Below are positions 1 through 14,070 of a stretch of 64,000 bases of DNA, piece after piece. Source of the stretch: Piper betle (lineage: Eukaryota > Streptophyta > Magnoliopsida > Piperales > Piperaceae); the NCBI GenBank assembly GCA_033002965.1, contig JAURVB010003213.1:1-64000 (forward strand), in the 5' to 3' direction. The notes under the pieces are model-generated. The model was not told where the DNA came from, did no database searches, and was given only the letters and a program-made list of their open reading frames with translations. Position 1 is the stretch's first letter. Every line of letters starts with the position of its first letter. The position numbers were made by a program, and so were the translations under genes.

Positions 1-2720
1 ATTGTCCAAATAAGGTCACATCATTCAGTTGTGAAAGAGAAGCCAGCAAAGTTGGCAGCTGTTGATACTTCAATATGCAACTGATTTGTTGACCGGGATT
101 GAAGTGAGGGGTACAATATTCATGAATGGGTTGTGGGTTAGTGTTGCATATAGGTTTCTTGGAGGGGGTGGAAAGGCAAGTAAAGATCACATTTAGGTTG
201 CTGTTAAATACCAATTTCTATTAAATATTTTTAGTTGAAACGTCTACTTTTTATCAATGATGTCTAACCACTTCATTGATTTTGTGAAGTCTCATTAAGT
301 AAAGTAATTAATGACAATCCTTAAATGGATGAAACGTTGAAACCTTATTAGCATGCAATTTAATAAGTTGGGAGAATTTCTAACAAGCGAAGACTATCTA
401 CCGGCGGCTGGCCTGGGTTGACTAATCTGCAAGCGAACGTCATGAAAAGAGAGCATGGATGAGGCCAGGAAATAGCCGAAACCAGACCAGATTTCTTGAC
501 ATCTAACAGTTTAGAGTATCCATGCGGGCAATGCCCATAAAATGGACCCCCTCTAAACCAAATTGAAAATCAACTTGTTTCTTGATTCGTTGTCATATCT
601 ACCAAAGTACAGACAAGTCTCTTGCTAGGCATCCGATCATAAAACAAAATATAATCATTTACAATGGTTCACGAGTCATGACTCGAGTAATTAGATACAG
701 CTCTCCTAACGGAATGAAAATTGTAAGAATGTTTTATTTTAGCCATTTTTCTTGTCTATTTTGTGAAGAACATATGTTTCTCGTCAAGCCAGCATGCATC
801 ATTCCAATCTTGTGCTTCACCCGTTCATCATGCAAGGTCACCATATATACAGATACATAGATCGACAAGAAATTTTGGAATTTAAGAGAATGAACTAGGA
901 TTTGATCCGTCTCAACCAAGAAAAACAATTTATTATAATTTAGTGAAAGATACAAGTGTTGAAAAAGAAGGCCAGAGTACAAAGAGACAAGTTACTCAAC
1001 AATGGAAAATAAAAAAAACAAATAAATATGTGACAGAACCGCATTTTTCTTTCTTCCTTTCTTCCTTTCTTCCCAACTCAGCATTTGCGCTTTCGCTCGA
1101 CCCAAAAGTCCATGCGCCATCTACGTTAATATTCATGGGAGTTGCAGGGGATGCTCCACAACTTCCGGGGAACTGCATGCTAAGGCAAAAGTGGTCAATC
1201 CCACAATAAAAATATTTTTCTTTGAAGTTTGAAGCAAATTTTTTAAAAAAATTAAAGGGCAAAACAATGTTGTTAAACATTGATTTTCGGTACCAATTTT
1301 AGCAGTTTATGATCGATATAATACAATTTTGAATTATTATAAATTTGGGTTGAATCCGTAGAATTGAAGGGTTTTACTAAATTAATTTAAAATAAAATAT
1401 AAATTATGGTTTTTGCCAAAACAGATGAGAATTATGTCCGAACCATAAAACAACCAAAAAAACTAACTTAATAATGCGGTTCGGTTATAATTATATCATA
1501 CATTGATTTTAATTTTAAAGATAAATATATATTATATGAAAAAATAAACCATAATTATTTAACCTTTTTAGCTATACTGTGGAATATATCATGCTATGCA
1601 CAATTTATTTTAAAGATCAATTTTAATTTTATAAATAAATTCTAATCGACTAATAAGATAGACTATAATAATTTAATATATTATATATAGATTTTGATTA
1701 ATTTTAATTTTTAAAATATATTGTAATTAAAAGAAAATGTATTATAATATTTTATTTTATTTTATTTTTTACTATATTTTGACAGGTCAAATCTTTTTTT
1801 AATCACAAGTTATGATTGAGTTCTCTTTTAATTAATGTCATATCTTTCATCAGAGTTCAATTTTTGATTCCTTTTTAAATAAGATTAAGAATAATAGAGG
1901 GCCTTAATTTTGGTTTTAATAAAAAATGTCCTCCCTACTCTAAATTCAAACCCCCTGACAATTACGATTAAAGATTGACATTATTTTTCTCGCTTTCCAA
2001 TTAATAATAAGTTGAACCGGATCGATTTAACAGTTAATGCTCGCCCTTATTTCTCTCGTGTCGTGGCAAAATCTGGACCGTTGATATCGGGATACTACGA
2101 TTTTAAAACATCGTCGTTGGTCTGGTCACGTGATGTCTCCGACACTCGCAACGTGAACGGAGCCCACCATCACGTTTGCCAGATCATCTACGGTCCGATG
2201 CGCTTCAGATGAGCCGGTGGGCCCTTCATATCTTAGCCAATCGGAAGAAGATACGCTGAACGGTAAAAGAAAGATTGACTGTGATTTTGGGGCGTATCTA
2301 TCTTACAAATTTACAGCAGTGAAGTGTGAAAACCGAAAAGATTCTCAGAAATGATTGAATTTCTTGAAGTGAAAATTTTTATCACATTATCATAAAGGTT
2401 AATGAAGAGTATGGAGTTTTATATTTGAGTTAGGTGTCCCTCAATTATAATTTTGGAAATCAAAATTTAAAATTTTCCCGTAAAAGCCAACCTAAAAAGG
2501 AAAATATAAAATATAAAAATACAAAAAACTAATAAAGTTAAGTTTTAAAATCTTTTTAAAGCAAATAAAGTTCAATAATTTATCAACTCCTCCCAAGATG
2601 TTAAGATCTATTATACAAATAAATATCTTATAAACTCTAATTGAACTAATTTACATCAACAACTTTAATTATATTCACTGCTTAACATTGAGAGAAAAAA
2701 TTTTAAAAGCACCTTGAGTA
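1..2720. other. AT-rich intergenic DNA, no gene seen
   Basis: No open frame here resembles a known protein and none has convincing splice structure. The stretch is mostly AT-rich. The exception is about 2,020-2,330, which is noticeably richer in GC and carries a G-box core (CACGTG) at 2,127-2,132 and a CCAAT motif near 2,237. It could be an old promoter or gene remnant, but I cannot assign it. Confidence 0.6.
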
Positions 2721-3197
2721 TTAGGGGTGCTTCTTGGCCAAGTCAAGTTAAGCTTTGCAAAGTTCAAGTTCGGTTTATTTAATTTCGAGTATAAGTTAAG
2801 TTAAAAAGTATTTTGGTCGAGCGAATTTGAGTCGGGTTCGAGTTAGCTTAATTTGTATATATTTACGCTGTTTTTTCATATAATTTATTATAAAATTTAA
2901 TTTTGTAATTAAAATATCTTAAATTTGACATAATTATACATAAAAGATAATTTAATCATGCATAAATTTATTTAATTTGATATCATATAATGATATTTTA
3001 TAATGTGGTTATATTTATATAAAAAAATTTAAGATAAATACAGTTAAAATCCTATTTTTATTTAAATTATCGAGCTTTGAGTCGAACCGAATTGTATAAG
3101 TACAAGCTTATGTACAACTCTTTTCATTATTGAGTTGAGTTTTTTCGAGTTGAATATTGAGCTAAATTGAGTTTAATTGAGCTTTAAACAACCTTAT
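2721..3197. mobile_element. Degenerate hAT-like MITE
   Basis: The left end reads TAGGGGTGCTTC and the right end, on the other strand, reads TAAGGTTGTTT, a weak terminal inverted repeat. The flanking 8-mers TTGAGTAT and TCGAGTAC could be a diverged 8-bp target site duplication. The interior is AT-rich with repeated GAGTT/CGAG words and has no coding capacity. The TAGGGGTG-type terminus is common in plant hAT-derived MITEs. The boundaries are approximate. Confidence 0.4.
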
Positions 3198-4785
3198 CGA
3201 GTACTATATAAAATCACATAAATATTTAATTTAGTCCGAATTGATTATATTAAATATCATGATAAAACTCTCCTTCTAATAGATTATTGCATTTTTAGAT
3301 AAGTACTTTATCTAATTAAGATATTTGTGATATGAAATACATGTATATTTTAGCTCGGATTATTTATAGTTTTAATGACATAATTATTTACGACCTCTAG
3401 CCTTTATGTACAAAAAATTTCTTATAGATCTTCACCTACATATTAGAATTTTTATAGTTCAAACTAGTTTAAATGACAATGTATTAATAAGGCTGATAGA
3501 ATATAAACATATCAGTAGGTACAATATATCCACTACGTGAATTTGTGGTCAGGGATTCAATTTCACGTAATTCTTCTCTTTGTATTCTTCCATTAAACAA
3601 TGAATGTGAAGTAAATAGGTGCACAGTATCATCAGTATTTCATGTAAATTTTAACTTTACTTATTCTTTTTTTTAAAAAAAGTAGTGAATAAATACGGAG
3701 TTAAGAGGGAAAACTCTTTTATATTTAAATCTATATATACCCTGAGGTTTTACAAGTGATACACGAAAACAAATCTTAGCTAGCTAACCAACAACCCATT
3801 TGTTTCACAGAAAAATCTTCTTTCTAATCATACTTTTCTATGTAATACAAATTCTTGTATTTTTCGAAAGCATCTAAAAAATAATTACAGAAACATAAGA
3901 GGTACAGTATTATTTTATTGAATCATATGTGACGGATAATTTTGTTTTCAGAGCCCAAACATACTGCTCACAACCTATTTGAACGAAATGCGTTCATTTA
4001 ATTACCCTGATTTGGCTGCCAATAGGCAACATGTGCAAATGCGTATGTTTGAATGTATAGTTCTTGCTAAATTACAAATCAGGATTATAATATTAGAATC
4101 GATAAACTCAACTTCGGTCAGAGATGAAGCTCTATACAATTATGAATAGGGTCAAGAAATTCAAAGAAGACATTTTCATGTTGAGCGCGTTACAAACACT
4201 ATGTAAACAAAGATCTTTTTATTTTACATTTTTAATTATCTTCTACAACTAACTTTAACCACCCTCCTTTAAATTAAGAAAACAAAAACCATCTGCGTGA
4301 TGCAATTCAATTTCTGTCTTTATTTATAATCCTTTCAACTTGTTGTATTCTAAAATAAAGATTAAAGCATCATAAATCTTCTTTTTTCCTTCACCTCAAA
4401 TCACGAAGTGTGGTATGTGGGAGACACATACCCTATAAGATCTATATGAGTTGTAACTAAATTAAATTATTATTTAATTATTAAATTAATTCATATTAAT
4501 TGTAAATAGTATTAATGACTTATATAAAGACCACGAAAAAGTCTTATTTTTAAATTAATTTTTGAATTGAAAGAGACTTATAAAACCTGTTTCAAGTAAA
4601 TAAACGCTCTTCGAATGCATAGTCTGAGAGCTTGAAAACATTGAGCCCAACGTTAATAGACACTCACAAATAATTATAATTATAATTAGCCACTCACAAA
4701 TACACTCGACCGGATTACACGCCAATCAAACCTAAGTAATTAAACTTCCATTTGTGAATGAACCGAAATTGAGACACGGTTTGCG
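3198..4785. other. AT-rich intergenic DNA upstream of the ACR gene
   Basis: No coding signal is visible. A short repeated CACTCACAAATA motif flanks an ATTATA-rich run near 4,660-4,705. The distal promoter of the ACT-repeat gene probably lies in the last few hundred bases. Confidence 0.5.
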
Positions 4786-4959
4786 GTGGTGGACTTAGAC
4801 CCACCGCGCGTTTCCACTCGGTGGAAAAAGAGGGCCGAGTCGACGAGATCGAGCCGATCAGGTCAGCGTGGTCGGTCGGAGAGCTGCGGGCCCCACCGTT
4901 GCGACGAGGGCGGCCTTTGCGTGTCCGTTAAGAGGTGCGAAAAACGTCCGAATGAAGGC

Positions 4960-4966
4960 TATAAAT
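4960..4966 (+). promoter_or_regulatory. TATA box of the ACR gene
   Basis: TATAAAT sits in a GC-rich context and is followed by a CT-rich stretch, a usual plant initiator setting. It predicts a start site near 4,990 and a 5' leader of about 215-220 bases before the ATG at 5,210. Confidence 0.6.
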
Positions 4967-5209
4967 GCCACCCTTCCTTCTTCCCCTCCCTTTCTTCCTC
5001 TCCACTCTACAAGACCCGGCCGATTCAGCTTGACCTCCCGAAGCTTCCATGGCGGTTTGTTCGCCTTGACGGAGCACCGAAGACTGCTCGTCTCCTTGAT
5101 TGAATCTATTTCTCTGGTTTCTCGGCGGGTCGTCGGGTTTGAAGTGGGAGCTGGTGTTGAGTTTTTGGAGGGGGTTATTGGAGAGCTGGCAATTGAAGGG
5201 AGGAGGAAG

Positions 5210-7393
5210 ATGGAGCGGCATGGTGCTTTGTGCGAGTATGAGAAGCTTGTTACTCGAATGAATACGCCCAGGTTCGTTCTGCTCTAGTTACCTATTATCT
5301 TCATCTCTTTTATATTATCAGAGATTTTTCCGGCTTCTCATTATTACACTTGTTTTCTGAGCTTTTTCTTTTCAAACGATTTGCGGCATATTGGGTTTTG
5401 AGTTGAGATTGTTGTTAGGGGTCTGAATAATTTTTTGTGCTATCTGTTTTCTATAGTTTTTTGGGGGGAAATTTTGCATCAGATTGATGAATCTGCAGTT
5501 CTGCGAGATATATTTTTGTGATACAATCGCAATAAATTTTGTGTTGGTAATAGTATGAATCAATCGGATTCCTGGTTCACAAACTCATCAATCTGCACCT
5601 TCTTCTATGGCAGGGTAGTAATCGACAACGCCGTCTACTCCACCTCAACTCTTGTCAAGGTGAATCTTCTCATCCTCCACTTAAAAAATTAAAACTGCTA
5701 TCATCTTCATCAACACAGCTAAAGGCACCAACTTTTCTCTCAGGTGGACAGCGCCAGAAAACATGGAGTCCTTCTTGAGGCCGTGCAGGTCCTCACCGAC
5801 CTCAACCTCTCCATAAAGAAGGCCTACATCTCCTCCGACGGCCGTTATTTCATGGACGGTAAGCAGTAAGCTACTAAGTTCCGCTTCCTCTCCCCTCTCT
5901 GCATTTTCCGGCGACCAATCTCTTAACCTCTTATGCTATGAATCTGCAGTTTTCCATGTAACTGATCAGAGCGGCAACAAGCTCACCGACAGCAACTCTA
6001 TCTCCTACATTGAGCAGGTAATCAAGCTCGGATACATTGAAAACCAGCTTTTCGGATTTGAAAATGGTGCTGAACTCTGTTTTGCTCGATTGGTGGTAGT
6101 CGTTGGTGTCGGGAAATTACTACGGTAGAATGGCCGGCGGCGAGTGCGATGGTCTGACGGCGTTGGAGCTCACCGGCACCGACCGGCCCGGGCTGCTATC
6201 GGAGGTGTTCGCCGTGCTCGCCAACCTCGACTGCGACGTTGTGGAGGCCAAGATGTGGACGCACAACGGCCGCATCGCGTCCCTGATCTACGTCAAGGAC
6301 GGCGCCGTCGCCGGCGACGCTGCCCGCATCGCCGCCATGGAGGCCCGGCTCCGCAACGTGCTCAAGGGCGACGTCCGCACCGCCGTCGCAGCCGCCGCCG
6401 CCGTCGTCCACACCGAGCGCCGCCTTCACCAGATGATGTTCGCCGACCGCGACTACGAGCGGCCGAACCTCGCCGGAGGACCGCCGGCGGTGTCGGTGCA
6501 GGGCTGGCCCGAGCGGGGCTACTCGGTGGTGAAGGTGGAGTGCCCGGATCGGGACAATCTGCTGTTTGACGTAGTCTGCACCCTAACCGATATGAACTAC
6601 GTCGTGTTCCATGCCATTGTTGACACCATGGGTTCCCAAGCTTACCAAGTATGAATAATTTTTTCATGGTTTATGGTTTTGTGGATTGATTAAAGATTGA
6701 TTATTACTCATAAACCCAAGTTTTGTTTTGATAAATGGTAGCTAATTGGGATTAAGATTGTTGGTTTTGATGCAGGAGTTCTACATCAGACATGCAGATG
6801 GAACTCCCATTAGCTCGGAGGCAGAGAGGATCAGAGTCATTCAATGCTTGCAGGCCGCCGTTGAAAGGAGAGCATCAGAGGTATTCTATCTACTTTTTAT
6901 TTTGATCTAATAATCTTGATTAAGTCTCTTGATTTGAGATTTTCTAGTATTGATTCCATGCTTTCGCGTTCAAATTGGTGGATTCGGCGGGTATTTGAGG
7001 TGGCTTTTTGTTATTGGATGTTTGTAATAGGGGATTAGATTGGAGCTGTGCACGGCCGACCGGCAGGGGCTGCTGGCAGAGGTGACAAGAACATTCAGGG
7101 AGAACGGTCTGTCGGTGACGAGGGCGGAGGTGTCGACCTCCGGCGAGGTGGTGAAGAATGTGTTTTACGTCACGGATGTGGCGGGACACCCGGTGGATGC
7201 CAAGACAATTGAGGCCATCCGGCAAAGAGTTGGGCTGAGCTGCCTCAAGGTTAAGGAGCCTCAAGTCGTGTATTCGGAGCCCTCGACGGCGGCGAGGGAG
7301 GCCGCCGGAGGGGCGGGGGTAGGGCTGTTTTCAATAGGCAGCCTGGTGAAGAAGAACCTCTACAACTTGGGATTGATCAAGTCATGTTCTTGA
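5210..7393 (+). CDS. ACR: ACT domain repeat protein (ACR family), seven exons
   Basis: Exons are 5210-5271, 5614-5659, 5744-5858, 5950-6017, 6100-6648, 6776-6880 and 7031-7393. They join in frame to about 435 residues, the normal ACR length. Four ACT domains are visible: ACT1 across exons 2-4 (from [16 protein letters not shown]), ACT2 in exon 5 ([16 protein letters not shown]), ACT3 across exons 5-6 ([16 protein letters not shown]) and ACT4 in exon 7 ([16 protein letters not shown]). The C-terminus [17 protein letters not shown] is typical of the family. Plant ACR proteins are presumed amino-acid or small-ligand sensors related to the bacterial GlnD uridylyltransferase C-terminus, with no enzyme domain of their own. 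Exon 5 is extremely GC-rich. The frame is open upstream of 5,210, but the ATG there starts the conserved [13 protein letters not shown] segment, so I chose it. No frame breaks were found. Confidence 0.95.
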
Positions 7394-10300
7394 TCATTCA
7401 ACTTCCTCAAAGAAGTGGCTCGTTTGGATGTTTAGATATTTGTACATAGATGTGGTCGAAGAGAAATCATTGAGAAAGAAATATCTCCAGTCTAGATTAG
7501 CGAAGGGACCCGATACAGTGACAGTGTTTCAGTTCAGATTTTTAGTAGGAATTTGAGAACAACACAGCTTTGTACATATCTACTTCCGAAAAAAAAAGGT
7601 GATACAGATCCATCAATTAGTGTTCGATTGTCATGCCTTCCTACTATTAATTTCAATGACCAATTGTCCAAACCATACGAGTATCAAATCAATTGGGGTT
7701 TAAGCAAATATAAGTCAAAAAATGAAGAGATTGGGAATGGGCCACAAATGTGGTACTAAAGTATTGCACTCGGCGTAGCAAGGGCATGTTCTCCATTGAT
7801 TGCCAATCTAGTGAAGTAGGCGACCAACCTCGTGAAAGCGAGGAACACGCTTCCTTGTTTTGGCTTTCCATGTTCCCGAGCTCAAACACTTCCAAACGTA
7901 ATCTAATCTTACCATGTAGAGCTACCTCATCTGATTATTATTTAAAAAGTCTTGCTAAAACCTGCACCCCGTCATCTGATCTTTTGTCAATATCCTAATC
8001 TGAATATGTTCTGTAAAAAGCTAAGAACGCTACTTTTAATGCACATGGGAATGGAGGTGATACACGCTGCCATGCCTGTAATTATGCATGTTTCTTTACT
8101 TTACTCCGTCGGCTGCGGCAATCACAGTGCATGTGTGTGTGTGAGAGAGAGAGGGTGGACGACAAAAGCCGTGTGCGAGTCCCGGGCTCTGCCGGTGTAT
8201 CACATGACTCTGCTCGTATCAACGTTGCGGGCTGCTAACGTTCTTTGTCGACCAAAATCTCCACTTTGTCTGATTTCGACACAATCTGAGGTTCATTTGA
8301 TTTCGCATATTATGAGAGAACGAGAGTGATATTTGATCTGTTGGCAAGCACTGTCATCTTGTTTATTGAAGACCCATTTTTCTCTCGCACGAAGATGTAC
8401 AGATATCATATCTATGGTATGAAAAGTTGAAACTTAATAGATGTCTTGATCGCTAACAGGTACAACCTTGGACCCTTGTCAAACATGTCTGGTGTGTTGG
8501 CACTTTTTATCTGTTCATGTGTCTGTGCCTAGTATGCGTTTGTTCCACAGACTGTTTTGTAGCTTTGATGCTAAGTAAAGTTGAGAGATAAGTTAATTAG
8601 CGGCTACTCCAGCTTCTCATGTCATCGAGCTTATCTTGTATAACAACTCCGCCGCCTTTCGTTTCTGATTATTGTGATCTACTGTGAATGGAATGTTTGA
8701 GTTTGGAAGTTCCAAATGGCGCTCTATCTAAAAGATGATTAAGACACGTATTCTGGTTGGTAGAATTTCACGAAAGCTGGTGACGAGATGGGTTGGTTAT
8801 ACTTTTACTCATCTTTTCATGATGTCTTCGCTTTGAAGCCAAAAAGTGAAAGACGGTGAATTATATGTTCGAAGAATTCTGATCAGAAGCTCAAAGTTCT
8901 AGATAAAGAGCTACATATATGTATTCCTAAAGTCTAATATATGAACAACTAGCTAAGAACATAGAAAGCCATGCTTAGTGCTATTTAATTTGACCGGAGT
9001 TTTTTAAGTTCAAATTTAAATTATGAAATAGAGAAACATTTCGACCTGCTTCTTTCCACATTTCCCCCTCATCATCGTGTAGGTCTTTCCACATCTTTCC
9101 TACATCACAGTGTAGGGAGGCGTAGTTACCAAGTAATTCAGCTTTTGATTAAAATATAAACGTAGAAGATAATATTCATATTAAGGCTATAAACAAAAAA
9201 ATCAACTTTGATATAATTGATCTTTTAATTTCCTGCTATACTTTTGTTCGTTCCACGCAACAGAACAAAGTTTATTGATAATGGTCTTGCTTATCACTTA
9301 TGAAAAACGCATGCCTAATTGTGGTAATTAATTGTGAAGTTATCAAGTATTGTGCACGGAGTTGACTTGGTTAAGCAGTTTCTTGATTCTGAGAACCACT
9401 GTTAGACAAAGATTCCTTTTGTAATATGTAAGGTCTTGTATGCAACTTCTTGGCATATATGCTTGGCGGAATATGACGAAAGATGCAAAGCTTCAAGTTT
9501 GAAATGGGCATATGAAAGTTTCTAGGATAGTGTGAGGCAAGTTGAAACCAAAGGCAGTAGAATTCTAGTTACCACATTGCTTAACAAAGATGCTGACCCA
9601 GAAAGCCGAGATGCTGATACTCCGCAACATTGTACAGAGCATGAGCACTCGTTTAAAATGATATCAAACTTTACAACTATTCACCGTAAGATGCTCCATG
9701 TTGATTATGAGAAGTTCTCCTAATTCATAAAGAAGGTAGAATATGACCACCATTTCCCAAGTCTGTTGAGTAGGTCTTTTCAAGAACCTAGTGATGTCAA
9801 AAGATTACTAGATTAGCATCAATTGTAAATAAGAATTAAATGATGATGTCTGCTAAAAGCTTAAGCTATTAGGAAAGAGTCATCTTCTAGGAGCCGACCT
9901 ATTACATGGCTGTGCAAATAGCAAATTCCTCTGAGATGGGCATTTGTTTTGTCAACATTCCTCTGCAAAAAACTTGGCTTTTTTTCCCCGGGGATGGATT
10001 TATCATTTTCCATGGCCTTAACGAAGTCTTTGCCGAATTCAGAAGCTGTAATAACCTTCACAACGTACTTCATGCAATAAATTCAATATGTCAAAAACGA
10101 AAGTCAAAACGAAGACTGGTCATAGCTGTCCTGCCCTTGGAACTTAAAAATGGATCAGAGTTCAAGTGTTGCAGCTTCGGTACTTCACAAAACATGCCAA
10201 TCCAGGATCCAGAGAGGTAGAGACCATTCAGAGAAAAAGTGGGCAGCTGAAAGAAGAAGAAATAAGGCGAATAGCAACTTGTGTCATTCAGGAGGTACAG

Positions 10301-13215
10301 AGTTGAAAAAAGAACCGGCACCCCTGCAACCTCTTCTGATGAAATGTCTTCAATCTGTATTCTTTACGCGAACCAGTCTTAAAAGCTTTCCATTCCCTAT
10401 ATGTTGTGTGTCAGACTCTCCCGCCCAAAGACGTTGCATGGAGAATGTTAGGCATATGGTACCAATCACACACAAGATGCTTGCTTTTTCTTTGTCTGAA
10501 ATTGAATCCAATCACACACAAGATGTAAATGTGGGAACATCCTTGACAGAAATTTATGATGGCCCAAAACATTTGAAGTGGAATGGGATCTTTTGATAGC
10601 CCTATATCCTCATTACCCAGAGGTTTATAATGTAAATCTCTTCATTTTTAAGCAAATTGCTTAGTTCGGTTCAATTTGTTAGTCCTATTTACTTTTTGCT
10701 CTCTAAGTCTTGTTCTTGATGGTACTCTCATGACAATCGAAGTGGGCTTGTGGACTATCATCTCATGGGCTTCAGTGTAAATCAAGAAAAGCCCAATTTG
10801 GGTCTGGGGAACCGAACCCAAAAAACTAAAGATTTATTTGACCCATTGGTATGGAAAGACTATTGATGCATGCTGTATTAGGTCATTAACTCCTAGAGAT
10901 CATTGTTTGTAGCACATCTTTATCAACAAAAATAATCAAAAGAACCTTGTCCAAAATTTTTAATCTTTAGGATTTGTCAAAAATAAAAAAGAGTGAGAGA
11001 GAAATAAAAGAGGGAATAACATCAGAATAACCATCAAATTAGCTTCATCTTGAAGTCCAAATTTACGCTTTTTTAGCATCTAAATATCTAATGTTCAAAA
11101 CATCATAGCATAAACTATATGACACATTAGTTTAGCTTATAAACTCAATCAATATCTATCGGGACCCAAACCATATCTTGCAAGGAGGTGGGGCCCTGTC
11201 TCCGAATGACCCACCATCCGGGACCCACATAAAAATCCCTAACACTCAAAAGATCCAAGTAATCATTTGGAAGGGACTCGGATAAATGGCTGGTTTAAAC
11301 TATAGAAAAACATTTTTTATGTTTTGATGAATGGCATTAGACAGGTATAAAACGGCATTAGAGAAAAATATATGGGCTTAGTTTGGTTATCCATAACTAG
11401 ATGAATCTAACACTCAAATTAATAAAAGAAATGAGACTGATCAATTTTAACAGAATGATTATCCTAATAGATGGATGTCTGCCATTTTATATATGGGACA
11501 GCCCTTTTCTCTCCTTGTTATTATTATCTAACAGGTTGTAAAGAAGGAAAACTTGTGTTGAACATTCATTTATAGCACACACATAATCAAATTATAATCT
11601 GGCTCATTTATTTAACACCCATCTCCACTTTATTAGGAGGAAAAATCTCCATACTTTCTATATAGTACTTAAAATATACACATGCATATATATATATATA
11701 TATGCATGGTACTGAGTAAGAAGTTGGTGAGCTGTTTTCGAGCAAAGTCAATGTAGATCCAAAGACTAATTCATCGATTTTTTACATATATATAATATAA
11801 TTTTATACTTTGTCGGTATTTTGGTAAAAGCATTATTTATATATTCTAATCCATGTTAAATTTATTTAATTTAATAAGAATCGTATAGTTAGTTTCGTGT
11901 CGCTGTATTGATTAGCTTTGTCTCCTCGAGTCTTTAATGGAAATCAAATAAAACTTATATTTGAAGCTTTTATTTAATCATACACCAATAACGTGCACTT
12001 GGAGACTGTGTAGCTGTCCACTTATAAAAATATCATTCTAATGCCTTTTTTATTAAAAATTTCCCCTCAAAATTAAATTTAAAATCCAGGAGGAAAGCTG
12101 ACTACAATATTAATATATTGTAATTGCTGATAAAATATTATGTAGAAACAAGAACCCAACAAAAAGAAAAAGCATGAGATGAAGATAAACTTTTATTTAA
12201 ATATTTAGCTGCCAAACATCAAGATAAGACCATTCTTTTTTAATCACAAAAGTCTTGATATATATATGTATATCTTGAATATCAATTTGCATCTTCCTCG
12301 GCATCGATATGCAATAAACTAATACAAATATATGCAGTATCAGAAAAAGACGAGTACAAGAAACGCTTGGTTCATAATCATTAATATTTAAATGGTGAAA
12401 CTTAAGATGCTCCGGATTAATTAAATGTATTGTTCTTGATTTTAGCGACATGAAAAATACAATAATGAATTTATTTGAATTTAAATTCCAAGGGGCATCC
12501 AATATATGTGTTCTCGCGAGGAAAAGCAATTCAAGTTGAGATTTATTTGGTAATAAAGCCAGCAGCTTTGCTAGAAAGAGATGATTTCACCCATGATTTT
12601 TTGCGTATATGACTCTAATTCTATTATTAGATGAACATTACATACATTTAATCTGAATCAAGTAATGTAAATTACTTAAGAGTAGATAAATCTCCAATTT
12701 ATGTAAAATCACAAATTAAAAATCGTCACAATTCACATGTTAAGCCATACAAGATGATTAAAGTTATCAACCTATCAGAATGTCGCCAGCGTAGAACTTG
12801 GAGGGTCAAACTAGGAACACATATCTGAAATTTGTACCTCGCACTGACTAGTGTTACTGATAGGTCCGACTAAAATAAAATACTTGAGCTAAACTAATTC
12901 AAAAAATATCATATTTGGGTTTAGGGTCTATATGTAACATCTCAAGTGCGGTCAAGGCTTGAATCAAACTGGAATATGACTACAAATATAATGGTAGACA
13001 TCTTGACTTGAATTAATGGAAAATGTAAACTATGACGAGTCTTGAAATAGAAGACAAAGTCAAGGCACAATAAAAAGCATGCATGTACAAATTATATGTA
13101 ACAACTTGAGAAAATGCAGTTAGGTATAATGAATGACATGTTAACGTGATAAGCACCAAATCAACCAAAAAATAAGAAATAAAACAGTATAAAACATGTT
13201 ACACACACATGATAG
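7394..13215. other. Intergenic DNA, no recognisable gene
   Basis: The first few hundred bases are the ACR 3' UTR. Beyond that there is a TG/GA microsatellite at about 8,133-8,152, small open frames near 9.53-9.72 kb and 9.86-10.6 kb that match nothing I know, an imperfect 16-base tandem repeat (AATCACACACAAGATG) near 10,464 and 10,511, a GC-richer patch at 11,155-11,240 and a (TA)n run at 11,687-11,704. The 9.9-10.6 kb stretch is less AT-rich than its surroundings and may be a decayed gene, but I cannot name it. Confidence 0.5.
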
Positions 13216-13304
13216 ATAATATATATGTATATATATATATATATATATATAGGTAAAGGTTTCCCTGCGCAAGAGGCAAGAAACCCTTACCTGCACGCAG
13301 GATA

Positions 13305-13332
13305 GGGCCGTTCGATTATGATTGAACGGCCC
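13305..13332. repeat. Subterminal hairpin, left end
   Basis: Perfect 9-bp stem GGGCCGTTC/GAACGGCCC with a 10-base loop. It is related in sequence to the two right-end hairpins. Confidence 0.85.
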
Positions 13333-13971
13333 AGATTTGATAAAAAAAATTTCACCCCCCCCCACTTCCTTCGCCGACGGCCTGGATCCGGCCGCGGCCG
13401 GCCGGGCGGGGGTGGGCGAGGCGGGGCGAGGGTGGCGTGGGTGGGCGGAGGAGAAGGGGGAAGGCGGCGGCCGGCGATCCGGTCGCGCGGTCGGCCGGGC
13501 TGCGGGGTGGGCGGAGGCAAGGGCGAGGGCGGCGGTGGTGCTGGGAGGAGAAGGGGGAGGGCGGCGAGCGAGGCAGGCGGCGTGGGTGGGAGGTGGAGCG
13601 GCGTGGGTAGGCGGCGCTGCTGCTGCGCACGCGCGTGCGCGCCGCAGCCCCCTGCACTCGCCCGTCCGTCGCTCCGGCCCATGTCTCCCGCCGCGCCAGC
13701 CACCACCCCGCTCCGCCGCACGACCCACGCGCCGCCGCATGCCCCCACCCTGCGCCCCACCACCCCTCCCCGCTGGCCACAGCCCCGCCTCCGCCCTGCC
13801 CCTACTGCCCCGCTCCGCTCGGCGCTCGCCTCCGTCGCCTCCCTCCGCCGCCTCCTCCGCCACCTCCCACCGCCCGCCCAACCCTGCCGACGTCATCGCC
13901 GTCGTCATTGGCACCGGAGGAAGGAGTGGGCGACAACGGCGGCGGCGCCGGAGGAAGGATAGAGGTGCTCG

Positions 13972-14005
13972 ATCTGGGCCGTCCTTGTAATCGGACGGCC
14001 CAGAT
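13972..14005. repeat. Subterminal hairpin, right inner copy
   Basis: Perfect 13-bp stem ATCTGGGCCGTCC/GGACGGCCCAGAT with loop TTGTAATC. Confidence 0.9.
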
Positions 14006-14034
14006 TAAATTTAAAATTTTTTTAAATCCTAATT

Positions 14035-14070
14035 AATCTGGGCCGTCCTTATAATCGGACGGCCCAGATT
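14035..14070. repeat. Subterminal hairpin, right outer copy
   Basis: Perfect 14-bp stem AATCTGGGCCGTCC/GGACGGCCCAGATT with loop TTATAATC. It differs from the inner copy by one loop base. Confidence 0.9.

Noticed and set aside
4786..5287. Open frames running upstream of the ACR start codon.
   Set aside because: They begin before or across the TATA box and leader, and family conservation begins at the ATG at 5,210.
6144..6667. Alternative-frame and antisense open frames over ACR exon 5.
   Set aside because: They are shadows of a GC-rich exon; only the frame with the conserved ACT domains is real.
13141..14036. Several long overlapping open frames on both strands (up to 257 codons).
   Set aside because: They exist because the DNA is so GC-rich that stops are rare. 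The products are Arg/Pro/Ala-rich, no frame is favoured, and they run into the hairpins and (TA)n ends of the element.
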